Source: Papio anubis | Lineage: Eukaryota > Chordata > Mammalia > Primates > Cercopithecidae | Assembly (NCBI RefSeq): GCF_008728515.1 | Contig: NC_044978.1 | Span: 148,610,262-148,674,261 of the forward strand | Direction: 5' to 3' | Length of the DNA stretch: 64,000 bases | Part shown: one piece after another, positions 57,101-64,000 of the stretch | How the letters are laid out: the number at the start of each line of letters is the position of its first letter | Position numbering within the stretch: the stretch's first letter is position 1 | Position numbers and translations under genes: made by a program | Notes under the pieces: model-generated | The model's database searches: none | The model's input: only the letters and a program-made list of their open reading frames with translations | What the model was told of the DNA's origin: nothing

Positions 57101-60050
57101 AATGTTCTTTAGGGTGAATGCAGCAGCCAGATCAAGGACAGCATTTATTACAATCTTAACCCTGGCATGGGACAGTAAAGCTGAAGGACTCTCAGGAGTC
57201 ATCTCATTTCACTATTTTGTTTTACAGAAATGGCACTAAAGTCAAGAAAGGCCAGGCCCCTTTTCCCGGGTCTAACAGCCACTTAGTGGCAGAGCCAGGC
57301 TGCATCCCAGCCTTTCAGCTCTCCATGTATCTCAGTGGTTCTCAGTCAGGGCAAGTCTGCACCTTCTCCTTCCAGGCATCTGAAATGTCTGGAAACATTT
57401 TTGCGTGTCACACTGGGGAATAGAGAGAGTTGCTACTGGCAGATAGTAGGGAGAGGTCAGGGGTGCTGCTAAACACCTTACAATGTGCCCTACAACCACA
57501 AAAAAATCACCCAGCCACATGTCAACAGAGCAGAGGCTGAAAATCCCCACCTAAGCCTATCACAATCCAGCGTACACCACACGGACTGGAAATTGATTCG
57601 AGATTGCTTTATTTGAAATATAAGACATCCTGGAGTATGCATGTGTGTATACACACACATACACACACAAACACACACACACACACCCCCATACACATAT
57701 ATACATCTTGGTTCCAATCAGCCTTTGAAAGAAAACTTAATTATTTGACATTTTTCTCAACTTCCACAGAAACTTGCTCAGGGCAAGACACAGAAAATGG
57801 CATCAAATCTTCCTTCAAGCTGGTGTAAAATACGTTACCACAAATAAATGAGCAATTTACTCAGAATGAACAACATTATACCATCCTTGTGGGTTAAACA
57901 ATCAGATCATTCATCCTCTCCCCAAATACTTCTTGAGCACTAGCTTCATCGAACAGTATTCTGAAGGCCGCCTGGGGCACAAAGAGCAGATCTCCACTCT
58001 CTCTCTCTCTCTGTTACAAACGTGCACAAAAAAATGCAATGCGTTCTCTGCATATACTTAACAGTTACTGCTTACGTTCCCCACTAGATATTTAAAATTG
58101 GAAGATTAAAGAATAAACATTTCTTTGGGCGAAATTCAGAAACTGCAATAGTTTCCAACTCCTTACGAAGGTTCCATTCGCTCATTATGAGTATCTTACC
58201 ATGTGTTGGTTAAACACTTATGTTATGATGTCTAAATGTCTCACGCCTTGTAGGTAATAGAGAGTAGCCTTGCGTTCCACTCTATCCCATCACATCAAAC
58301 TCTGAGACTTGAACCATAAGCTTAAATCAGTAACATCACTCACTTTAAGGAAATGATAGGGCCTTAAGGCCAGGGCAAAAAAATCTGTACCTTAATTGAT
58401 AATGTTAACATATCTCTGAAGGTTGTATCAACCAGAAGCAGGGCAGTCAGCCTAAAATGAAGAAATTTAAGAAGCTCAGCAGGCAGATTTAGCCACATAT
58501 AAGCACTGTGCATGCTCTGAGCAAAGGATCTGACCTGCCCTGGGGCGGCAGAGGAACATGGTCGCAATTTAGTTCTAACTGTACATCCACTAACTGTAAA
58601 TGACAAGCTGATATGCTAGTTTATACCACAACATTCTCTTGTGAATGTAGTTTATGTGCATCTATCCTCCAGAGCTATAACTTTTCTCTGCTTTACTGAC
58701 AAAAACCACATTTTTGAGCTGCAAAGCTAAAGACTAAAAATCGTATGCCCCCGAGTTCAACCTGGAGCTGATGCCACCTGGTGATTTTCTCTGGCTATGC
58801 ACCCTTCCTCACGGCCACACGTTTGTCCCCACGAGTGCTTCTGTCTTAGATTGGAAGCTTCTGATGGGCAAATATAGGACTCTATAAACTCATCCAGCTC
58901 TGTAAAGTTAATGAGACTTTTCATTAATATTCAATATGTATAATGCTAAGATACTAGTAATACTGATACTCTGGAATGATTAAAAATTCATCATAACAGA
59001 GGAAGTGTTCAAGTAAAAAAAAAGGGCTATGTAACATGGTTAAGGGCAGGGGTTGGTAACTACAGCCCATTTTGTAAATAAAGTTTTAGTGGAACACTGC
59101 CATGCTCCTGTGTTTATGCATTGTCTATGGATGTTTCTCTGCTTCATGGGAGAGTTGAGTAGTGGTGATGGGAATCATGTGATACGCAATGTGTACGATA
59201 TCCACTATTTGCCCTTTAGAGAAAAAGTTTGCTGACCCCTGGTACTAGCCTCCTTAGGTTTAAATTGTGACTCCTGCTTTCACATTATAATCTCAGGGTA
59301 AAGAGATAAAAGTGCATACCTTACAGGTTGCTGTGAGGATAGAATGAGTAAATACGTAAGTGTCTGGTTCATAATCAGCACTCCAATGATTGCTGCTATT
59401 ACTGTTATCATTATCACCATCAGCATCATATGCCTACAGCTACATAACAGAGTCCCACTGGTTTGAGAATGTTTCAGAAATGCAGCTTGACGTGGGCATT
59501 CAAGAGTGGGAAGGGGGTCATGAGGTTTATGAATAGTAGGGTAAAAATTATGTATAAAGTTAATGGGTGCAGCACACCAACATGGCACATGTATACATAT
59601 GTAACAAACCCGCACGTTGTGCACATGCACCCTAGAACTTAAAGTATAATAAAAAAATTAAAAAATTTTTAAAAATTATGTATAACAAGGCAAATGAGAG
59701 GGAGAAATAATATTGCCAGTTTAAGAAATTTTTGTTTAGACAGGTATTACATTCAAAATTGTCTAAATAATTTTATTTCCTCAACCCAATGTAAAACCAG
59801 AATCTTTAAAAGTTGCCAAGAGAAGTTACCCGTTGTTTTTATTGTTAAGCAATGAGGCTAATGAATATATTAAAGTCAAGTAATTGAGATGGTGATTAAA
59901 ATAAAACCGCAAAATAAATTATAAAAACATCATTTTGTAAAAATGTTTAAATACCTTCTGCTGCTACCCCCACTGGATGGATGGGCTCGGGCGTCAAAGC
60001 TGATCACGATGCCTTTCTGCTTTAAGTCACTGAACTGTTTTTCCAGGTAT
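33038..60050 (-). CDS. PGM2: PGM2, phosphopentomutase / phosphoglucomutase 2 (residues 88-612, 12 exons; 5' exons outside the window)
   Basis: Cytosolic alpha-D-phosphohexomutase-family enzyme. It moves phosphate between C1 and C5 of ribose or deoxyribose, and less well between C1 and C6 of glucose, through a phosphoserine and glucose-1,6-bisphosphate-type intermediates. Twelve minus-strand exons join without a phase conflict into 525 codons plus TAA. With the 87 N-terminal residues known from human PGM2 this gives exactly 612 residues. Family signatures seen: catalytic loop TASHNP with Ser165 (exon at 54615), metal loop DPDADR at 322-327 (exon at 48592), sugar loop EEAIG at 424-428 (exons at 47034 and 45669), phosphate-binding loop RTSGTEP at 558-564 (exon at 38564). 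The C-terminus ends in PKAD, which separates it from the paralogue PGM2L1. All introns are GT-AG. No stop, frameshift or missing catalytic residue is seen. Exon numbers below assume two upstream exons outside the window. Confidence 0.97.
34090..34315 (+). repeat. MIR: MIR
   Basis: Clear MIR core: 'ctggctctagacttactagctc', 'cccttgggcaagtggctg', 'cctcatttgtaaaattggg', in the PGM2 last intron. Confidence 0.8.
34965..35360 (+). repeat. Ancient interspersed repeat, family not assigned
   Basis: The pattern 'tgtgtcaatttggctaggat', 'gctgtgaaggtatcttgtag', 'ggattttcagacttgc' is a familiar old mammalian repeat that I cannot name with confidence. Confidence 0.5.
35530..35735 (-). mobile_element. DNA-transposon relic (MER type), copy 1 of 3
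   Basis: It carries 'tactggaacacagccatgcc', 'ggctgctgtctgactac' and 'atatttactatctggctctt'. Two more copies are at 53640-53820 and 59050-59240. Confidence 0.55.
35979..36283 (+). mobile_element. Alu: AluS
   Basis: First ~15 bases degraded; AATAAA-rich middle; tail with AACCA interruptions. Confidence 0.92.
37350..37862 (+). mobile_element. DNA-transposon relic with GTGCTGT ends
   Basis: The ends GTGCTGT (37350-37356) and ACAGCAC (37856-37862) are inverted. The left side reads 'gccattagccacacgtggc', 'cttgaaatgtgg', 'gaggaactgaatttttaatt', typical of an old MER-class element. Confidence 0.65.
38564..38697 (-). CDS. PGM2: PGM2 exon 13 (residues 535-578, phosphate-binding loop)
   Basis: 134 bp. 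Acceptor AATTCCTAG, donor AACAG|GTATGA. It encodes VLPTSKSSQMITFTFANGG, then RTSGTEPKIKYY and CAPPGN. The RTSGTEP loop (558-564) in domain 4 binds the substrate phosphate. The intron upstream (38698-43923) holds an old L1, several Alus and a MER5A relic. Confidence 0.97.
38876..39425 (+). mobile_element. L1: L1M 3' end
   Basis: Sense pattern from 'ggaatactattcagcctta' through 'gagtgaaataagccaggcac' to the 3' UTR. Coding sense is decayed. Confidence 0.8.
39650..39972 (+). mobile_element. Alu: AluS
   Basis: Full-length with an AAAAAG-repeat tail. Confidence 0.95.
40938..41135 (+). mobile_element. Alu: Alu fragment (right half), old
   Basis: Begins at CCTGGGCAACAC in the left-monomer end. Includes one complete right monomer. 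Confidence 0.85.
42050..42349 (+). mobile_element. Alu: Alu, old
   Basis: Diverged, with a 21-A middle linker. Confidence 0.9.
42963..43132 (+). mobile_element. MER5A: MER5A relic (hAT-Charlie)
   Basis: MER5A pattern: 'agttctcaaagtg', 'ccagacctactgaatcagaa', ending near 'aagtgcgagaac'. Confidence 0.75.
43297..43587 (-). mobile_element. Alu: AluS
   Basis: Antisense; short deletion near 'caccatgctggcc'. Lies downstream of PGM2 exon 12. Confidence 0.95.
43622..43778 (-). mobile_element. Alu: Alu left-monomer fragment
   Basis: Antisense fragment ending 'accacacccggc', 145 bp past the exon 12 donor. Confidence 0.9.
43924..44113 (-). CDS. PGM2: PGM2 exon 12 (residues 472-534)
   Basis: 190 bp. 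The acceptor TTTGATAG has a weak, purine-interrupted pyrimidine tract; the donor is AAAGCT|GTAAGT. It encodes YGYHITKASYF, ICHDQDTIKKLFENLR, FEISAIRDLTTGYDDSQP and ends at DKKA. Position 488 is Asp. The length is not a multiple of three, so skipping would shift the frame. The exon lies between Alus of opposite orientation, 94 bp upstream and 145 bp downstream. Confidence 0.97.
44208..44560 (+). mobile_element. Alu: AluS with (AAAAT)n tail
   Basis: Full-length; ~80-bp tail of AAAAT/AATAA units. It begins 94 bp upstream of the exon 12 acceptor, in opposite orientation to 43297-43778. Confidence 0.95.
44624..44910 (+). mobile_element. Alu: AluS
   Basis: Full-length apart from small deletions ('gtgtggggacgcctg'). 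Confidence 0.95.
45068..45136. repeat. Perfect 27-bp inverted repeat, 15-nt loop
   Basis: 45068-45094 is the exact reverse complement of 45110-45136, with a 15-base spacer. It sits in unique sequence between two Alus, in PGM2 intron 11. Not MADE1 or another MITE that I recognise. Confidence 0.98.
45231..45533 (-). mobile_element. Alu: AluS
   Basis: Antisense, 18-T start. Opposes the plus Alu at 44624. Confidence 0.95.
45669..45798 (-). CDS. PGM2: PGM2 exon 11 (residues 429-470)
   Basis: 130 bp. Acceptor TTTCTGCAG, donor GTGGA|GTAAGT. It encodes YMCCPFVLDKDGVSAAVISA and ends KAIYV plus two bases of Glu471. It completes domain 3. The following intron (44114-45668) carries two plus-strand Alus, one minus-strand Alu and a perfect 27-bp inverted repeat. 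Confidence 0.97.
47034..47127 (-). CDS. PGM2: PGM2 exon 10 (residues 397-427, sugar-binding loop)
   Basis: 94 bp. Acceptor CCCTGTAG, donor CTATTG|GTAAGA. It encodes ETLTGFKWMGNR through VLFAFEEAI. The EEAIG loop, which selects the sugar substrate, is completed by the first two bases of exon 11. The intron on the other side (45799-47033) holds no repeat or gene that I recognise. Confidence 0.97.
47218..47398 (-). CDS. PGM2: PGM2 exon 9 (residues 337-396)
   Basis: 181 bp. The acceptor follows a strong pyrimidine run (TTTTTTTTCTTTCAG) and the donor is GAG|GTAAGT. It encodes GEWRVFSGNELGALLGWW, then YMLSSTVSSKILRAIALKEG and ends at FHFE. The next intron (47128-47217) is only 90 bp, close to the lower limit for mammalian introns. 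Confidence 0.97.
48592..48689 (-). CDS. PGM2: PGM2 exon 8 (residues 304-335, metal-binding loop)
   Basis: 98 bp. Acceptor TTCTTCAG, donor GACAG|GTAAAA. It begins TLSFALADK and carries DPDADR at 322-327, the aspartates that hold the catalytic Mg2+. It ends two bases into Ser336. A 36-bp imperfect hairpin sits about 100 bp upstream in the intron (48793-48895). Confidence 0.97.
48793..48895. repeat. 36-bp imperfect inverted repeat, 31-nt loop
   Basis: Arms 48793-48828 and 48860-48895 pair at 31 of 36 positions, perfectly over the 16 loop-proximal bases ('ccaaccaagaccagct'). PGM2 intron 7, about 100 bp upstream of exon 8. Confidence 0.95.
49294..49596 (+). mobile_element. Alu: AluYR-lineage Alu (Old World monkey), with target-site duplication
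   Basis: It carries GGCTCAAGCCTG, GAGACGGGTGGATCACG, an extra-A AAAAACTAGCCGGGCG, ATGGCGTAAACCC and GAGCTGAGATCCGGCCACTG. I know this combination from macaque/baboon Y elements. GAAAGATCCT flanks it at 49283-49292 and 49597-49606. Confidence 0.92.
49641..49936 (-). mobile_element. Alu: AluS
   Basis: Antisense, full-length, 45 bp from the AluYR element and 129 bp from PGM2 exon 7. Confidence 0.95.
50066..50255 (-). CDS. PGM2: PGM2 exon 7 (residues 241-303)
   Basis: 190 bp. Acceptor ATTCTAG, donor GTCTTG|GTAACC, a weaker donor than its neighbours. It encodes SVNRETKVKF, HTSVHGVGH, PEQKDPDPEFPTVKYPNPEE and ends at GKGVL. This is the start of domain 2. Position 261 is Asn (HNFVQ). An inverted Alu pair lies 129 bp past its donor, at 49294-49936. 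Confidence 0.97.
50743..51000 (+). mobile_element. Alu: AluS, 5' truncated
   Basis: Begins at CTTTGGGAGGCC; tail continues as AATAAT repeats to about 51030. Confidence 0.93.
51480..51655 (+). repeat. MIR: MIR relic
   Basis: 'ggagtcagagtctgaattta', 'agctgtgtgactgttgg', 'ttttctcatctataac'. Cut by the next Alu. Confidence 0.65.
51658..51951 (+). mobile_element. Alu: Alu, old
   Basis: Full-length, with a deletion in the right monomer near 51838-51850. Confidence 0.92.
52395..52460. repeat. TA-rich low-complexity tract
   Basis: ATATAT/GTATATA mixture, in PGM2 intron 6. Confidence 0.9.
52758..52780. repeat. (CA)n microsatellite
   Basis: About 9-10 units after GTGTGCACG. Confidence 0.9.
53640..53820 (+). 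mobile_element. DNA-transposon relic (MER type), copy 2 of 3
   Basis: 'gaggtcagcaaactaagg', 'cagcagagttgagtagttg', 'atatttactatctatccctt', 'aaaagtttgccaag'. Same family as 35530 and 59050. Confidence 0.6.
53850..54166 (+). mobile_element. Alu: AluS, with a duplicated promoter-like segment
   Basis: After the middle A tract the right half starts with GCTGGGTGCAGTGGCTCACGCC, which looks like a left-monomer start copied in by gene conversion. Confidence 0.92.
54287..54480 (-). CDS. PGM2: PGM2 exon 6 (residues 176-239)
   Basis: 194 bp. Acceptor TTCTCTAG, donor CACAG|GTAAAC. It starts at a full codon (VYWDNGAQ) and ends two bases into Arg240. It covers the segment after the catalytic loop, including EPWPQAWDD and NNDYFEDLKKYCFH. 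The following intron (50256-54286) is 4 kb and contains three plus-strand Alus, an MIR, a DNA-transposon relic and CA/TA microsatellites. Confidence 0.96.
54615..54698 (-). CDS. PGM2: PGM2 exon 5 (residues 148-175, catalytic serine)
   Basis: 84 bp, exactly 28 codons, phase 0 at both ends, so skipping it would keep the frame but remove the active site. It contains ITASHNPKQDNGYK. Ser165 is the residue that carries the transferred phosphate. Acceptor TGTTACAG; donor TATAAG|GTATTT lacks the usual G at +5. Residues 152-153 read Leu-Arg just ahead of the loop. It is separated from exon 6 by an intron of only 134 bp. Confidence 0.96.
55132..55434 (+). mobile_element. Alu: AluS
   Basis: Full-length; tail region disturbed at 'ccctaactctttttgag'. 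Confidence 0.95.
56359..56650 (+). mobile_element. Alu: AluS
   Basis: Full-length; the tail abuts a T run at 56651. Confidence 0.95.
56934..57018 (-). CDS. PGM2: PGM2 exon 4 (residues 120-147)
   Basis: 85 bp. Acceptor TTCACAG, donor TTTGTG|GTAAGT, close to ideal. It starts in phase 2, completing Arg119, and ends on a full codon. It encodes FARLAATTF through TPTPFV, leading into the active-site loop. The intron on its 5' side (57019-59954) holds a MER20 relic, a CA microsatellite, another DNA-transposon relic and a 113-bp L1 insertion. Confidence 0.96.
57333..57552 (+). mobile_element. MER20: MER20 relic (hAT-Charlie)
   Basis: MER20 pattern: 'cagtggttctcagtcagggc', 'gaaatgtctggaaacatttt', 'aggggtgctgctaaacacc', in PGM2 intron 3. 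In other genes some MER20 copies act as enhancers. Confidence 0.8.
57643..57700. repeat. CA/TA-rich microsatellite
   Basis: Imperfect ACAC with TATACA interruptions. Confidence 0.9.
59050..59245 (-). mobile_element. DNA-transposon relic (MER type), copy 3 of 3
   Basis: 'aaataaagttttagtggaac', 'tgccatgctcctgtg', 'gagttgagtagtggtgatgg', 'aaaaagtttgctgacccctg'. The CAGGGGT-type terminal sequence is preserved at 59240. Confidence 0.65.
59558..59670 (+). mobile_element. L1: Very short L1 insertion (113 bp) with perfect 15-bp target-site duplication
   Basis: Only the last ~90 bases of the L1 3' UTR ('atgggtgcagcacaccaac' to 'agtataataaa') plus an A-rich tail. AAAAATTATGTATAA flanks it at 59543-59557 and 59671-59685. 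Confidence 0.95.
59955..60050 (-). CDS. PGM2: PGM2 exon 3 (residues 88-118, both edge codons split)
   Basis: 96 bp. The acceptor reads TTTTGCAG and the donor AGAAG|GTATTT. The first base completes an Arg codon from the exon outside the window. It encodes the stretch starting YLEKQF and ending SSGGSSRR, the first Rossmann-like part of domain 1. The exon upstream in the gene is not visible anywhere between 60051 and 64000, which hold repeats and unique intron sequence only. Confidence 0.95.
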
Positions 60051-60329
60051 CTGCAAAATCCCTACAAATACGCCATAGATTTAAAAAGCATATGCTTTAA
60101 CATATTTTTATATATACCACGTAGAAAAACTGGAAAAAATTAAGTTTTCTCAAATTTCATAGAACACTATAGCAGAGGGGGAAAAATTCACTCAGTAAGG
60201 AAAGCAAACTGAACAATAAGAAAATAACAGCTTTGTTTATTATCTACGTGTTTTTGTATTAGGTACTGTGTTAGTCATTGATCACTTAGTAGCTGTTATC
60301 TCTCACCTCAGATCGACTTTGTTAGGAAA

Positions 60330-60640
60330 ACTTTTTTTTTTCCCCTCCAGAGACAGGGTCTTGCTCTGTTGCCTAGGCTGGAGTTGCAATGGCACAATCA
60401 AAGTTCATTGCAACCTTGAATTCCTGGGCTTAAGCAATCCTCCCCGCTGCCCCAACTCAGCCTCCTGAGAAGCTAGGACCACAGGTGCATGCTACCAGGC
60501 CCAACTAATTTTTAAAAATTTTTTGTAGAGACAGGGTCTTGCTATGTTGCCCAGGTTGGTCTTGAACTATTGTCAAACAATCCTCCTGTCTTCACCTCCC
60601 AAAATGCTGGGATTACAGGTGTGGGCCACTGCCCCTGACC
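60330..60640 (-). mobile_element. Alu: Alu, old (J type)
   Basis: Antisense, diverged, with 'ctgccccaactcagcc' insertion. Confidence 0.9.
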
Positions 60641-60654
60641 AGAAATCCCATTTT

Positions 60655-60965
60655 ATAGATGGTTAAAATAAGGCTCAGAGAGGCACAGTGACTTGTCCTG
60701 TTTCAGATATTCGAGTAGCAGAGCCTGGATTTGCACCCAGGGCTGGTGAGAGGTGCTTCAGTGTAGGGCCTAAAAGCACACACTCTAGAAGCACAATCTG
60801 TGAATCTGTACTCCACGCTGCCACCTACCAGCAAATGACAAGTTCCTTAAGTTCTTGGTGCCTTAGTTTCCTCTTCTGTAAAAAAGGAATAACAATATCT
60901 ACCTCATAAGGAGCAAATGAATGAAAACATGCAAAGTGCTGAGAATTCAACACCAACTAAGTACT
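60655..60965 (+). repeat. MIR: MIR relic(s)
   Basis: 'aataaggctcagagaggc', then 'gccttagtttcctcttctg' and 'caatatctacctcataagg'. Possibly two adjacent MIR pieces. Confidence 0.7.
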
Positions 60966-61121
60966 ATATTAAGTGTTTGCTGTTGTAAGCATTATTTTTG
61001 TTGTTATTTTCCTTCAAAGCCATATAAAACGAAGAAAACTCTGGTAGACTGGGCAAAAATAATGATTCATTTTACATTATTTATTTCACTTTTGCTAAAG
61101 TCTTATTAAAATATATGTAAC

Positions 61122-61436
61122 TCTTTTTCCTTTGAGATGGGGTCTCACTGTGTCTCCCATGCTGGAGTGCAGTGACACAATCACGGTTCACTGCAGCCTC
61201 AATCTCTCAGGCTCAAGTAATCCTCTCACCTCAGCCTCCTGACGTGCTGGGACTACAGGCCCATGCCACCATGCCCGGCTAATTTTTAAAAAACATTTAT
61301 GTAGAGATGGGATCTTGCCATATTGCCCAGGCTGGTCTCGCCCAGGCTGGTTTCAATTTCGTGGGCTCAAACAATCCTCCTGCCTTGGCCTCCCAAAGGG
61401 CTAGGATTATAGGCATGAGCCACCATGCCCAACCCA
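61122..61436 (-). mobile_element. Alu: Alu, old (J type)
   Basis: Antisense, with a small duplication of 'gcccaggctggt' near 61325-61352. Confidence 0.9.
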
Positions 61437-62779
61437 TTACTTTTATTTTGGGTAGGGGGGGATACATCACAGCCTTGTTGCCAGAGCAAAGCTAATTTAG
61501 AATGCCTTTAGCTTTTCCTTGACAAATACGTTGCACTGGGATTATCTTCTGAGGCTGAGTGATACAAGGAAATAAGGCCACATGTATTGGTTTCATGCGT
61601 TCCCCAGAAGGTACCCACATGCCTGATACTCTAAGACTTACAACAGTGACAGTACCCCTCTTCCCGCTCAACCTTTGAGCTGCAGCCCCAGTGCTCCATG
61701 GGGCAAAAAGCATTCACACCTCCAGATTCTCTAAAAATCTCAGAGGCCTGCTGAGGATGAGGACCCGAAAGAATGGCCAAGAGAAAAGTGAATTCCTATT
61801 CTAGATGAAAGACTCAGTGGGGGGAAAAGGGAGGTTTTCAGAAATAAAATGTTATTATAAAACATAAGAAGCAGGTTTATTTGTATGACTTCAAAAAGTA
61901 GAACTAAGACCAATATGTAAAGTCTACAGAAAGGCAGATTTTGGCTTAAAATAATGAAACCATCTTTTAATGAGAATGGTCCAAAGATAGAATGGCCTCT
62001 TGCAGAGGACAGTGAGTTTCCCATCACTGGTATGCCATGGCTAAATTAAATAATCTAAGAACACAGAATCCAAAATAGAGCATAAACACAGCATAAATTA
62101 ATTGGCAGGAGGAAATGATAACCTCTATCAATGAGGCAAACAATACAAAAGTTTCCTCCAGTATCTCTGTCCTGTTTCCTTTGACATATTTTTGAATCAC
62201 ATACATCTGCTTCTTAAACGAACCAGGCAAACTTCGGGGTACCTCAGAATGAGGCTCCACACCCAGAGACCAGCAGGAAGGGCACCTATGCCACCAAGAA
62301 AGTCTGATGAGTGAAAAATTACCAATGTATTTGTGTATCAGTATTCTGCCAGGGAACACTACCCAAGACGGGGTAGAAACCTGGGCTGTTTGTTCTGGGA
62401 ATCCTCTTGCCTCTAATTTTGAATCCACTCTTAAGATTTTAAAGATATACCTGCTGCTCAGATAAAACTTTCTTAACTCTTCATTTCTCTGTCTCCTATT
62501 ATAAGTATCCAAGAATAGGCTGAATGAGCACTTCAGAGTGGTGGGGTCGTGCAGAAAATGACCCCAAGTGGTGTCTGGTTGAATTACATGACCTTTAGCG
62601 TACTGATCATCTTCTTTACCACAGGGTTTACCCCCAGAGAAGACCAATTCTAGGAGAAAAATGGGTAAGATAGTCCTTAACGGGAATACATTTCATTATT
62701 CTCAGAAATTAGATGTAGAAAAATACATGGGAAAAAGCTCTAGGTTAATCTACAATCCCTTAGAAATCCCTAACGATTA

Positions 62780-63340
62780 GGCCCAATGGCAGGTGTAACC
62801 AACTGGATTGTCCAAAGATGGCCCTGGTAATATAAGCCATCGCACGTGTTCCTCTTACAATGTGACATTAATGCTCCTCCAATGAGAAGTGGGTATTTAT
62901 GTGCCCTCTCCTTGAATATGAGACAGCCTTACTGACTCACTTTTAACAAACTGAATATGGTAGAAGTGACACTTTCAAAGCTAGGTCATAAAAGTCAGCA
63001 CGGCTTCCAACTGGTACATTCTCTCTCTCCCTCTCTGGATACTCCATTGGAAGCCAACCACCATGTTATAAGGAAGTCCAGGCCACATGAAGGGGTTCCA
63101 GTCCCAGCTAAGATCCCAGCCAATAGCCAGTAATAATTTCAGATGTGTGAATGAAGGTCCCTTCAAATGATTCCAGCCTCCAAACTGGACCAGATGGCAC
63201 TGAGTGGAGCAGAGACAAGCTGTCCCCACTGAGTTCTACCAAAATTGCAGATTTGTAAGCAAAATAAATGTGGCTGTTGTTTTAAACCATTATGTTTTCA
63301 GTGATTTGTTATATAGCCCTAGTAACTGGCACAGAAGGCA
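62780..63340 (+). mobile_element. MLT1: MLT1-type LTR relic (ERVL-MaLR)
   Basis: The 3' part is typical: 'aaattgcagatttgtaagc', 'aaaataaatgtggctgttg', 'tttaaaccattatgttttc', 'gatttgttatatagc', 'aactggcacag'. The 5' boundary is approximate. Confidence 0.7.
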
Positions 63341-63484
63341 ACCTTATTCAGCAGCACAGTTCCTATGTTATCCACAAACCGAATAGGATTCCCGAACTTA
63401 CCCCATTCTAAGTCTTTCCTCCAGCATCTTAGGGAGCCCTATTGCTTAATAAGAATTTGTGACCAGGAGTTCCCATGGCAAATC

Positions 63485-63783
63485 TTTTTTTTTTTTTTTC
63501 TGAGATAGAGTTTTGTTCTGTTGCCCAGGCTGGAGTCCAGTGGCATGATGTCGGCTCACTATGACCTTGCCTTCCAGGTTCAAACAATCCCTCTGTCTCA
63601 GCCTCCCAAGTAGCTGGAATTACAGGTGCACACCACCACACCTGGCTAATTTTTGTATTTTTGGTAGAGATGGGGTTTTCACCATGTTGCTCAGGCTGGT
63701 CTTGAACTCCTAGGCTCAAGTGATCCGCCTGCCTCAGCCTCCCAAAGTGCTGGGATTACACGTGTAAGCCATCGTGCCTGGCC
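63485..63783 (-). mobile_element. Alu: AluS
   Basis: Antisense, full-length, 15-T start. Confidence 0.95.
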
Positions 63784-64000
63784 CTCATGGTAAATCTATA
63801 CCCTTAGATGAGCTTTCCTTATTGGAGTTTTGTTACAACATGCCCAGCTCTGCCTTTTATGCTGGGATGTATATGTGAGGTACATGCAATCACTATTAGG
63901 CAATTTTTTCTAGCCTTTCTTTTCCCAGAATTAAAGTGACATTCATCATTAACAGGTCTAAGCTGAAGAAATACTGATAAGAATAATCTGTTCTATTTCA

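Noticed and set aside
62024..62647. 207-codon minus-strand open frame in PGM2 intron 2
   Set aside because: The length is within chance for a 64-kb AT-rich window read in six frames. The composition shows no domain, it has no exon signals, and an LTR relic lies beside it.
1..64000. Human origin of the sequence
   Set aside because: The AluYR-lineage element in PGM2 intron 7 with intact target-site duplication, and PGM2 residues unlike the human protein as I recall it, point to an Old World monkey.
1..64000. CRISPR array, bacterial mobile element, tRNA or rRNA gene
   Set aside because: No regularly spaced repeats, cloverleaf or rRNA sequence seen; all short repeats are microsatellites or retroelement tails.

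Overview
This window is primate nuclear DNA, and most likely from an Old World monkey (Cercopithecidae) rather than human. It is dense in Alu elements, with L1, MIR, hAT-type and LTR relics. One Alu at 49294-49596 carries the hallmark changes of the macaque/baboon AluYR lineage. The exons of one cytosolic enzyme gene can be read directly from the sequence, and a second gene is represented only by its promoter end.

Layout. Both genes lie on the minus strand, so transcription runs from high to low coordinates. Positions 60050 to 33038 hold twelve consecutive coding exons of PGM2 (phosphopentomutase/phosphoglucomutase 2). They encode residues 88-612 of a 612-residue protein. All splice phases agree and no exon is broken. 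The one or two 5' exons that encode residues 1-87 lie beyond position 64000. The 3' UTR probably ends near 32085. About 28 kb of intergenic DNA follows, made mostly of repeats (32.0 kb down to 4.5 kb). At about 3300-5000 there is a strong CpG island with a consensus splice donor at 3761/3760, E-boxes and a TATA box on the minus strand. From its position and orientation downstream of PGM2 I assign it to the non-coding first exon of TBC1D1. Positions 1-3760 are then TBC1D1 intron 1. The order PGM2 then TBC1D1, tandem and 28 kb apart, matches the human 4p14 neighbourhood as I know it.

Roles. PGM2 interconverts ribose-1-phosphate or deoxyribose-1-phosphate with the 5-phosphates and links nucleoside breakdown to the pentose phosphate pathway. 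TBC1D1 is a Rab GTPase-activating protein in insulin- and AMPK-controlled GLUT4 traffic. The two are neighbours and the sequence shows nothing that couples them.

The most unusual structures are rearrangement scars and fold-backs. They are: a templated insertion at 13531-13759 built from an inverted copy of adjacent DNA plus a direct copy of a segment 1.1 kb away; a perfect 27-bp inverted repeat at 45068-45136 in a PGM2 intron; a 36-bp imperfect hairpin at 48793-48895 just upstream of a PGM2 exon; a local fold-back at 10563-10699; and inverted Alu pairs around PGM2 exons, one of them lineage-specific. I found no new gene system, CRISPR array, tRNA or rRNA.
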